Shown here one piece after another: positions 1 to 6,209 of a DNA stretch of 7,747 nucleotides. The stretch covers positions 1-7,747 of the forward strand of contig JAISPA010000281.1 in the NCBI GenBank assembly GCA_031275255.1, in the 5' to 3' direction. The number at the start of each line of letters is the position of its first letter. Position 1 is the first letter of the stretch. Position numbers and translations under genes: made by a program. Source of the stretch: Acidaminococcales bacterium (GTDB taxonomy: Bacteria > Bacillota > Negativicutes > Acidaminococcales > JAISLQ01). The notes beneath the pieces were generated by a model. The model searched no databases. It had not been told where the DNA came from and saw nothing but the letters and a program-made list of their open reading frames with translations.

Positions 1-1718
1 CGCTGGCTTTGCATCGGGTTTTTGATTGTCCGCGGGATAAAATCATCTGGGATGTCGGGCATCAATCGTATACGCATAAAATACTGACGGGACGGCGGGA
101 CCGTTTTTCCACCCTGCGCCAATTCGGAGGCCTTTCCGGCTTTCCAGCGCGTTCGGAAAGTGAAAGCGACGCCTTTGGCACGGGACACGCCAGCACCTCT
201 ATTTCGGCGGCGCTCGGCATAGCGGCGGCGCGCGACTTGAAGAAAGAAGATTTCAATGTTATAGCGGTGATCGGCGACGGCGCTTTTACCGGGGGCATGG
301 CCTTTGAGGCTCTCAATAACGCCGGTGAATTAAAAAAAAAGCTGCTGGTGGTATTAAACGACAACGAAATGTCCATAGCGAAAAATGTCGGCGCTTTGTC
401 GGAGTATTTTTACCGTATGCGGACAGGCGCGACTTATAAGCGGATCAGGCGCGATATTGACGCTATCCTGAAAAGCATACCCTCGATCGGCGACCGGATG
501 CTGCGCACCGCGGAAAGGGTAAAAAACAGCGTTAAATTCCTGCTGGTACCCGGCATGTTGTTTGAGGAACTGGGCCTTAATTACATCGGGCCGGTGGATG
601 GCCACGATATAGGAAAGATGGTTGAAATTTTTGAACTGACCAAAAAATATGACAGGCCGGTAGTGGCGCATGTCCTGACCTGCAAGGGGAAAGGCTATGT
701 GCCGGCGGAAAAGAAAGCGGCCGCCTTTCACGGCACCGGCCCGTTCAAGGTCGAGACCGGCGACAAAGAGACCAAAAGCCGGGCGGTAACCTATACCGAA
801 GCATTTAGCAAGGTGATTTTGGAACTGGCGGAAAAAGACAGGCGCATAACGGCGATTACCGCCGCCATGACTGACGGGACCGGCCTTTCCGCCTTTGCCG
901 GCAAATACCCTGACCGATTTTTTGACGTCGGCATAGCCGAACAGCACGCTGTTACCCTGGCGGCGGGAATGGCCTGTGAAGGGTTGCGTCCGGTGGTCGC
1001 GGTTTATTCCACCTTTGCCCAGCGGGCCTATGATCAATTGATTCACGACGTGTGCCTGCAAAATCTGCCGGTGGTTTTCGCTTTCGACCGCGCCGGGCTG
1101 GTGGGCGACGACGGCGCTACCCATCACGGGACCTTCTCTTTTTCCTTCCTGCGCAGCGCGCCGAATATGGTAATCTGTGCCCCGAAAAACGAAAATGAAC
1201 TGCAAGCCATGATCAGGACCGCTTTTACCATAAACGGGCCGGCTGCGGTCTTTTATCCGCGCGGTCCCGGCGCCGGCGCGCCGCTTGACGAAGAAGCCGC
1301 GCTGCTGCCGGTCGGACGCGCCGAACAAATAATTTACGGTCAGGGCGTGGTCATCTGGGCAATCGGCAGCATGGTCGAGCACGCCGGAAAGATTTGCGGG
1401 AAACTGGCGGACTTTGGCATAAAAGCCGGATTGGTCAATGCCCGTTTTGTGAAACCTTTAGACCGGGAACTTTTAGCGCAAACAGCCGGCGGCTGCGGAT
1501 ACATGATCACGCTGGAGGAAAACGTGCTGGCAGGCGGTTTTGGCTCGGCCGTACTGGAAGAATTGCAGGCGGCGGGAATTTTGGACAAAGTAAAGACATT
1601 GTCGTTAGGCCTGCCCGACTGCTTCGTGCCGCATGGCAACAAAGACGCGCTGTTTAAAAGCCTGGGCCTGGACGTCGATTCGCTGGCAGGGCGCATCGCG
1701 GCCTTTTGCCGGGTGTGA
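1..1718 (+). CDS. dxs: 1-deoxy-D-xylulose-5-phosphate synthase (Dxs), 5' end outside the window
   Basis: Dxs condenses pyruvate with glyceraldehyde-3-phosphate, using thiamine diphosphate, in the first step of the MEP isoprenoid pathway; it is a cytosolic homodimer. The visible part is 571 residues (first full codon at 3) and begins LALHRVFD, so about 55-60 N-terminal residues are missing compared with E. coli Dxs (620 aa). Numbering from the first visible residue, the diphosphate/Mg site is GDG 91-93 with NDN 119-121, the catalytic transketolase-type Glu is E313 in IAEQH, and equivalents of E. coli Y392, R420, D427, H431 and R478 are Y335, R363, D370, H374 and R420. Two normally well conserved spots differ: FSFSFLR replaces the usual FDLSYLR (S379), and FYPRG replaces RYPRG (F417). 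The reading frame is intact to TGA 1716-1718, 7 nt before tlyA. A TTG at 9 is an internal Leu codon, not the start. The family assignment is secure. Confidence 0.97.
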   Translation, partial: LALHRVFDCPRDKIIWDVGHQSYTHKILTGRRDRFSTLRQFGGLSGFPARSESESDAFGTGHASTSISAALGIAAARDLKKEDFNVIAVIGDGAFTGGMAFEALNNAGELKKKLLVVLNDNEMSIAKNVGALSEYFYRMRTGATYKRIRRDIDAILKSIPSIGDRMLRTAERVKNSVKFLLVPGMLFEELGLNYIGPVDGHDIGKMVEIFELTKKYDRPVVAHVLTCKGKGYVPAEKKAAAFHGTGPFKVETGDKETKSRAVTYTEAFSKVILELAEKDRRITAITAAMTDGTGLSAFAGKYPDRFFDVGIAEQHAVTLAAGMACEGLRPVVAVYSTFAQRAYDQLIHDVCLQNLPVVFAFDRAGLVGDDGATHHGTFSFSFLRSAPNMVICAPKNENELQAMIRTAFTINGPAAVFYPRGPGAGAPLDEEAALLPVGRAEQIIYGQGVVIWAIGSMVEHAGKICGKLADFGIKAGLVNARFVKPLDRELLAQTAGGCGYMITLEENVLAGGFGSAVLEELQAAGILDKVKTLSLGLPDCFVPHGNKDALFKSLGLDVDSLAGRIAAFCRV

Positions 1719-1725
1719 CGGAAAC

Positions 1726-2520
1726 ATGAATAAAAAACGGATAGACGTTTTACTGACCGAGAAAGGGTTTTTCCCCACGCGCGAGCGGGCGCGGGCAGCC
1801 CTTATGGCCGGCATCGTGCTGGCCGACGGCCGCCGGATAGAAAAACCCGGCGACAGTGTAGGAGAAACAGCGGCCATAAAAATCATCGGCAACGACTTGC
1901 CCTATGTCAGCAGGGGCGGGCTGAAACTGGAAAAGGCGCTGGATGTTTTCGCCCTTGACCTGGCCGGCAAGATCGTGGCCGATATAGGGGCTTCGACCGG
2001 AGGATTTACCGATTGCGCATTAAAGCGCGGCGCGCGCAAAGTATACGCGGTTGACGTAGGGTACGGCCAGCTGGCCTGGAAACTGCGCAATGACGAACGC
2101 GTGATAAATATGGAGCGCGTCAACGCCCGCTATCTTTCCGCCGGCCAGATTCCGGACAAAGTGGACTTTGCCGCCATAGACGTTTCCTTTATCTCCCTTT
2201 CCAAGATACTGCCTGTGCTTAAGACATTTCTGGCGCCGGACGGCGTTGCCGTCGCTTTGATTAAACCGCAGTTTGAGGCCGGCCGTGAATATCTGGGGAA
2301 AAATGGAGTTGTTCGCGACCCGGCGGTGCATAAATGCGTTTTGGCTAAAATCATACAAGACGCGGCGGAAAACGGCTTTACGACCGGAAATCTCGATTTT
2401 TCACCGATAAAAGGGCCGCAGGGCAATATAGAATATTTAGTTTGCTTATGCCGCGGGGAAGAAAAATTTACCGGCGACATTGATGCAGTCATCAATCTTG
2501 CGCATATAAATGCAAAATAA
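1726..2520 (+). CDS. tlyA: TlyA-family 16S/23S rRNA 2'-O-methyltransferase
   Basis: TlyA proteins use S-adenosylmethionine to methylate ribose 2'-OH groups of cytidines in 23S rRNA (C1920), and in some species also 16S rRNA (C1409). The product is 264 aa, normal for the family. Residues 1-60 form an S4 RNA-binding domain (RIDVLLTEKG, then TRERARAALMAG). The linker YVSRGGLKLEKAL (60-72) leads into an FtsJ/RrmJ-like Rossmann fold with SAM motif DIGASTGGFTD (86-96). A K-D-K-E catalytic tetrad is visible as K67, D152 (IDVSF), K180 (LIKPQFE) and E236 (NIEYLV). ATG 1726 was chosen because it begins the typical MNKKRIDVLL N-terminus; an in-frame ATG at 1633 lies inside dxs and would add residues foreign to the family. 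The only Shine-Dalgarno-like sequence is GGGTG at the end of dxs (1711-1715), so translation is probably coupled to dxs. The short N-terminus suggests the 23S-only type, which is an inference. Confidence 0.95.
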   Translation: MNKKRIDVLLTEKGFFPTRERARAALMAGIVLADGRRIEKPGDSVGETAAIKIIGNDLPYVSRGGLKLEKALDVFALDLAGKIVADIGASTGGFTDCALKRGARKVYAVDVGYGQLAWKLRNDERVINMERVNARYLSAGQIPDKVDFAAIDVSFISLSKILPVLKTFLAPDGVAVALIKPQFEAGREYLGKNGVVRDPAVHKCVLAKIIQDAAENGFTTGNLDFSPIKGPQGNIEYLVCLCRGEEKFTGDIDAVINLAHINAK

Positions 2521-2524
2521 AGGT
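2518..2524 (+). promoter_or_regulatory. Ribosome binding site of nadK, decides its start
   Basis: The sequence TAAAGGTG spans the tlyA stop codon and lies 6 nt before ATG 2531. This spacing favours the start at 2531 over the in-frame ATG at 2510, which overlaps tlyA and has no comparable Shine-Dalgarno sequence. Using the tlyA stop codon as part of the site implies translational coupling. Confidence 0.6.
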
Positions 2525-2530
2525 GTTTTT

Positions 2531-3397
2531 ATGAAACTGTCCTTGGGAATATTTCCTAATCTGGAAAAAGAAAAAGTCCTGAACGTGCTCGACTGCCTGC
2601 TGGACGTTTGCACCACAGAGGGAATAGAGGCGTTTTTGCCAAAATCCGCCGCGTTGGGAAAAGGCTGCGGCAGTTTTGACGAGCAGGATATTGAAAGCAT
2701 GAGGCAACTGAAAATAGCAGTATCGCTCGGCGGCGACGGAACTTTCTTGCACATGACCCAATACGCTTCTTTGCTCGACATTCCGGTTTGCGGCATAAAT
2801 ATCGGCCGTAAAGGCTTTTTAACGGAGATTGAACTGCCGGATATTGCGGCCGGCATGAAAAAAATCGCCGCCGCGCAATATGAAATTGAAGAACGCTGTA
2901 TGCTGCGCTCAAGCGTCCGGCGGGACGGACGGGTGATTTCAGACGCGTCCGCGCTCAATGATATCGTGGTCGGCAAGGGAATACAGACCAAACTTATACG
3001 CCTGTCGGTAAATATCAACAACAGCTTAAAAGACTCTTACTACTCGGCCGACGGCATTGTTTTCGCCACCGCCACCGGCTCGACCGCTTATTCACTCTCC
3101 GCCGGCGGCCCCATCGTCCATCCGTCCCTGCCGGTCATTATAATCACACCGGTTTCGCCGCACGCTTTGTTCGCCCGGCCGCTTGTCATACCGGCGGCGA
3201 GCGAAATTACCGTAAAACCGGCGCCGCCTTACAATGAAATAACCCTTGCCAACGACGGCGTAACCTTGACGGAAATTTTGCCGGGCGACGTCGTGAAAGT
3301 GGAAAGCAGCCGCTATAAAAGTAAATTCATCAGGTTTGACAGGGTCTCCTATTATGATACGTGGCAGGAACGTTTGCGAAAAGGCGAAACGGTTTGA
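2531..3397 (+). CDS. nadK: ATP/polyphosphate-type NAD kinase
   Basis: NAD kinase phosphorylates the 2'-OH of the adenosine ribose of NAD+ to give NADP+, the only route to NADP in most bacteria; it is a cytosolic oligomer. From ATG 2531 the protein is 288 aa, typical for firmicute NadK. The signature GGDGT is at 67-71 with the catalytic Asp D69. It is followed by NIGRKGFL (90-97), the ALND substrate motif (141-144), the DG of SADGIV (174-175) and TGSTAYSLSAGGP (182-194), which shapes the NAD pocket in this family. TATGST replaces the more common TPTGST just before that last motif, a conservative variation. The start at 2531 has a well-spaced Shine-Dalgarno sequence; ATG 2510 would add MQNKGVF and overlap tlyA by 11 nt. 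It lies 10 nt after tlyA and 31 nt before argR, inside the same operon. Confidence 0.96.
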   Translation: MKLSLGIFPNLEKEKVLNVLDCLLDVCTTEGIEAFLPKSAALGKGCGSFDEQDIESMRQLKIAVSLGGDGTFLHMTQYASLLDIPVCGINIGRKGFLTEIELPDIAAGMKKIAAAQYEIEERCMLRSSVRRDGRVISDASALNDIVVGKGIQTKLIRLSVNINNSLKDSYYSADGIVFATATGSTAYSLSAGGPIVHPSLPVIIITPVSPHALFARPLVIPAASEITVKPAPPYNEITLANDGVTLTEILPGDVVKVESSRYKSKFIRFDRVSYYDTWQERLRKGETV

Positions 3398-3412
3398 CAA
3401 AAAATAAAGCAG

Positions 3413-3421
3413 AGAAGGGAA
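3413..3421 (+). promoter_or_regulatory. Ribosome binding site of argR, decides its start
   Basis: The purine run AGAAGGGAA sits only 1-3 nt before ATG 3423 but about 8 nt before ATG 3429. The second ATG is therefore the better start. It also gives MKGLRHAKI, which lines up with the N-terminus of Bacillus AhrC. Confidence 0.6.
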
Positions 3422-3428
3422 GATGCTT

Positions 3429-3878
3429 ATGAAAGGGCTAAGACACGCGAAAATAAAAGAAATAATAGACCAGCATATGATGGAAACGCAGGAAGACCTG
3501 GCGGCCGCTTTGCGTTCGTACGGGATAGACGTAACGCAGGCGACCGTGTCAAGAGACATAAAAGAACTTATGCTGATAAAAGTACCCACAGGCGACGGCC
3601 ATTACCGTTACGCCTTTCCTTCCGATCAGGGGGTTGTGCTCTCGCAGGCCAGGATGGAAAGGATATTTCAGGACTCGGTTATCAGCGTGCTGGCCAGCGA
3701 AAACCTTGTGATCATTCGCACTCTGCCCGGAACCGCGCAAGCGGTCGCTTATACCATCGACTATGTGCGCTGGCCGGAAATTCTCGGCACCATAGCCGGC
3801 GACGATACCATTTTTGTCGCCGCCTCCGCAAGAAACGAAATTGACCATTTGCTCGCTAAATTCCGCAACTTGCTTTAA
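3429..3878 (+). CDS. argR: Arginine repressor ArgR/AhrC
   Basis: ArgR is a hexameric, arginine-sensing DNA-binding protein that represses arginine synthesis and, in Bacillus, activates arginine catabolism. The product is 149 aa, the same length as B. subtilis AhrC. The N-terminal winged helix-turn-helix covers about residues 1-70, with TQEDL (20-24) and recognition segment TQATVSRDIKEL (36-47). The C-terminal oligomerisation and arginine-binding domain carries PGTAQAVAYTID (100-111) and GTIAGDDT (120-127); D125 and D126 are the family's arginine-binding acidic pair. The start at 3429 is favoured over ATG 3423 by Shine-Dalgarno spacing and family alignment. No clear ARG-box palindrome was recognised next to any gene start, so its targets are probably elsewhere. 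Its place between nadK and recN is the conserved firmicute arrangement. Confidence 0.96.
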   Translation: MKGLRHAKIKEIIDQHMMETQEDLAAALRSYGIDVTQATVSRDIKELMLIKVPTGDGHYRYAFPSDQGVVLSQARMERIFQDSVISVLASENLVIIRTLPGTAQAVAYTIDYVRWPEILGTIAGDDTIFVAASARNEIDHLLAKFRNLL

Positions 3879-3906
3879 CCTTTCGCTTGTCATAGGAGAA
3901 AAGTAA

Positions 3907-5622
3907 ATGCTGACAAACTTATCTGTGCGAAATTTTGCGCTTTTTGACGAGTTGCTTGTTGATTTCCAGCCCGGCTTCAACGTGCTGACAGGAGAAACCG
4001 GAGCTGGAAAATCTATTTTGATTGACGCGTTTAACATCGCGCTCGGCGGCAAGGCGTCCGCTGATTATATACGCTTGGGCAAGGAGTTTTTCCTTGTGCA
4101 GGCGGTCTTTGATATTTCCGGTCTGGACGCGGCGCAAAAGCTGCTTGACGGGTTGGGCATAGAGTATCCCGACAACGAACTCATCTTGTCGCGCAAAATA
4201 GCGGCGGCCGGCAAAGGGGTCTCTACCGCCAACGGAATCAGAATACCGGCGGGCGTACTGAAAAATATCGGCGACCTGCTCGTTGACGTACACGGGCAAT
4301 ACGAAAACCAGCAACTTCTAAAGCAGGATACCTATCTTGGCCTGATAGACGGTCACGCCGGCCCGGACGGCGAAAAGCTGCTTAAAGAATATAAAGAGAT
4401 TTTTACCGCTCTGAAAAACACCGTAAAGCAAATCAGACAAAATGAGGCAAACGCCGTCGAAAGGGAACGCAAGCTGGACATTCTCGCCTGGGAGATTGAC
4501 GAGATAGAAAAAGCCGGCCTTAAAGCCGGCGAAGACAAAAGCCTGGAAGCGAAAAAGATAAAACTTGTCAATAAAGAAAAAATTTTAACCGCCCTTTCCG
4601 GCGCCTACAACATTATCGACGGTGAAGGCGGGGAAGGTGAGGGGTTGTCGGCCGGCGCGGCCAAATTGCTGAAAGCGCTTGACGCCGCCGCCCGGTATGA
4701 TACGGCGGCGGAAAAAATACGCAAAACCGCCGAAGAATTAAGTTACGCGCTCGCGGATATAAAAACAGAACTGGCGGGCAGGCTGGACGAAAGCGAAACG
4801 GGCGGCGACCTGGAAATGATTGAGCAAAGGCTTGACCTTATTTACCGGTTAAAGAAAAAGTACGGTGAAAACATAGACGACGTCTTGAAATATTGTTCCG
4901 ACGCCCAAAAAGAGCGGGAAACTCTTTTGCGCGCCGAAGAAAGCGCCGGGCAGCTGGAAGAAAGAAAGCTGGAATTGGCGGCAAAAGCATCGGCACTGGC
5001 GCGGGATTTGAGCGCCCAGCGCGCCCGGGGAGCCGAACTGTTCGCCGCGCGGGCGCTGGAGCATATTCATGATCTGGCTATGCCGCAGGCGCGCTTTGTC
5101 GTTGAAATCAAAACAAAAGAAGCGTTAAGCGAGACAGGCCAAGACGAAATACAGTTTCTTTTTTCCGCCAACGCCGGACAGGAATTGCGTCCGCTGAACA
5201 AAGTCGCCTCCGGCGGGGAACTGTCAAGGATCGCGCTCTCGGTAAAAACTGTATTCATGAACGAAGGCGGGCCGCCGACAATGGTTTTCGACGAGGTAGA
5301 CACGGGCGTCGGCGGCAAAACCGCGCAGCGGATGGCGGAAAAAATGGCGATAATCGCGCTTAAAAAGCAGGTGCTTTGCATTACCCATCTGCCGCAAATC
5401 GCTTGCATGGCTGATTGCCACATTTATATAGACAAAAAAGAAGACGGCCTCACCACTTGGATAGAAATAGAAAAACTTGGCGAACAGGCAAGGGTTTCCG
5501 AATTGACCAGAATGGTCGCCGGCGACAGCCAGACACAGATCGCCCGGGACAACGCGCGGCAGATGCTTGAAATGGCGGCGCAAAGGAAAGAACATTTGCG
5601 CGTACAAAACACGGGCAAATAA
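3907..5622 (+). CDS. recN: DNA repair protein RecN (SMC-like ATPase)
   Basis: RecN is an SMC-family ATPase that binds broken DNA ends early in double-strand break repair and helps RecA-dependent recombination; it acts on the nucleoid. The 571-aa product has the expected length. The N-terminal ATPase half has Walker A GETGAGKS (29-36) and the RecN motif VDVHGQYENQQ with HGQ at 129-131. About residues 160-400 are rich in charged residues and Leu, as expected for the short antiparallel coiled coil, with a Gly/Glu-rich patch near 239-247. The C-terminal half carries the ABC signature ASGGELSRIALSVK (from 434) and Walker B plus D-loop MVFDEVDTGVGG (459-470). AGGAG at 3894-3898, 8 nt before ATG 3907, supports the start. 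The gene lies 28 nt after argR. In B. subtilis recN is SOS-controlled, but no LexA/DinR-like operator was recognised here. The downstream neighbour is a Nudix gene instead of the usual spoIVB. Confidence 0.97.
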   Translation: MLTNLSVRNFALFDELLVDFQPGFNVLTGETGAGKSILIDAFNIALGGKASADYIRLGKEFFLVQAVFDISGLDAAQKLLDGLGIEYPDNELILSRKIAAAGKGVSTANGIRIPAGVLKNIGDLLVDVHGQYENQQLLKQDTYLGLIDGHAGPDGEKLLKEYKEIFTALKNTVKQIRQNEANAVERERKLDILAWEIDEIEKAGLKAGEDKSLEAKKIKLVNKEKILTALSGAYNIIDGEGGEGEGLSAGAAKLLKALDAAARYDTAAEKIRKTAEELSYALADIKTELAGRLDESETGGDLEMIEQRLDLIYRLKKKYGENIDDVLKYCSDAQKERETLLRAEESAGQLEERKLELAAKASALARDLSAQRARGAELFAARALEHIHDLAMPQARFVVEIKTKEALSETGQDEIQFLFSANAGQELRPLNKVASGGELSRIALSVKTVFMNEGGPPTMVFDEVDTGVGGKTAQRMAEKMAIIALKKQVLCITHLPQIACMADCHIYIDKKEDGLTTWIEIEKLGEQARVSELTRMVAGDSQTQIARDNARQMLEMAAQRKEHLRVQNTGK

Positions 5623-5657
5623 AGCGGCGAGATATTAACGCAAAGGAAATAGGCGCA

Positions 5658-6209
5658 ATGCAAAAAAATTCCGAAGATGAGAAATTCAGCGAAAAACGCC
5701 TGGGCGGCCGGGAAATATATAAAAGCAGAATGCTTAAATACGACATTGACGAGGTGCTTTTGCCCAACGGCCGGAAAGCGCTGCGCGAAGTTATAAGACA
5801 TCCAGGTGCGGCGGCGGTAACGGCGGTATTGCCTGACGGGAAGATTGTCCTGGTCAGGCAGTACCGTTATCCGGTCGGGCGCGTGCTTTATGAACTGCCT
5901 GCCGGCAAACTGAACGCCGGGGAAGACCCTTTGGCCTGCGCCCGGCGCGAATTGGCCGAAGAAACCGGCTTTACGGCGGAACAGTGGCGCAAGCTTTCCT
6001 CTATAGTAACGGCGCCCGGTTTTTGCGACGAAGTCATACATATCTATCGGGCGGACGGCCTTTCCGCCGGCCGGCCGCGAACGGACGAGGACGAATTTGT
6101 GGAAACGGTTTGTCTGACGCCGCAAGAAATCGGAAATTTAATCAGAAATGGCGGAATTTGCGATGCCAAGACACTGGCCGGGTTGTTTTTATGCGAAATA
6201 TTGAAATGA
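5658..6209 (+). CDS. nudF: Nudix hydrolase, ADP-ribose pyrophosphatase type (NudF-like)
   Basis: Enzymes of this group hydrolyse ADP-ribose to AMP and ribose-5-phosphate with Mg2+, clearing a reactive product of NAD turnover. The 183-aa product carries an exact Nudix box (G-x5-E-x7-REU-x-EE-x-G-U) from G83 to F105, with the metal-binding run RELAEE at 97-102. VRQYRYPVGRVLYELPAG (66-83) just before the box and TAPGFCDE (118-125) after it are typical of bacterial ADP-ribose pyrophosphatases rather than MutT. The start at 5658 follows an AAGGAA Shine-Dalgarno sequence (5643-5648) by 9 nt. The TGA stop at 6207-6209 overlaps the ATG of the next gene (ATGA), which suggests translational coupling. 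The precise substrate is inferred from family motifs; other nucleoside diphosphate sugars are possible. In B. subtilis a nudF-type gene also lies near a PHP-domain gene (yqxK), as I recall. Confidence 0.92.
   Translation: MQKNSEDEKFSEKRLGGREIYKSRMLKYDIDEVLLPNGRKALREVIRHPGAAAVTAVLPDGKIVLVRQYRYPVGRVLYELPAGKLNAGEDPLACARRELAEETGFTAEQWRKLSSIVTAPGFCDEVIHIYRADGLSAGRPRTDEDEFVETVCLTPQEIGNLIRNGGICDAKTLAGLFLCEILK

Noticed and set aside
354..1382. Minus-strand ORF of 342 codons opposite dxs
   Set aside because: It lies wholly opposite a clear dxs reading frame, has a low-complexity basic composition and resembles no family; it is a codon-bias shadow.
1633..1725. Upstream in-frame start for tlyA inside dxs
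   Set aside because: The added residues are dxs sequence out of frame, and the S4 domain begins right after ATG 1726.
3394..3399. TTGACA at the end of nadK as a -35 for argR
   Set aside because: The position 17 nt downstream is the argR ribosome binding site region and has no -10 hexamer.
4510..4530. Direct repeat AAAGCCGGC, 12 nt apart, in recN
   Set aside because: It encodes Lys-Ala-Gly twice within the coiled-coil region and fits local codon use; there is no sign of a mobile or regulatory repeat.
5424..6125. Minus-strand ORF of 233 codons across the recN–nudF junction
   Set aside because: It is antisense to two well-supported genes with intact motifs and has no recognisable domain or ribosome binding site.
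5984..6205. N-terminal extension of the endoQ frame back into nudF
   Set aside because: These codons read nudF in another frame and encode an Arg-rich stretch absent from EndoQ proteins. The ATGA overlap start at 6206 fits the family N-terminus.
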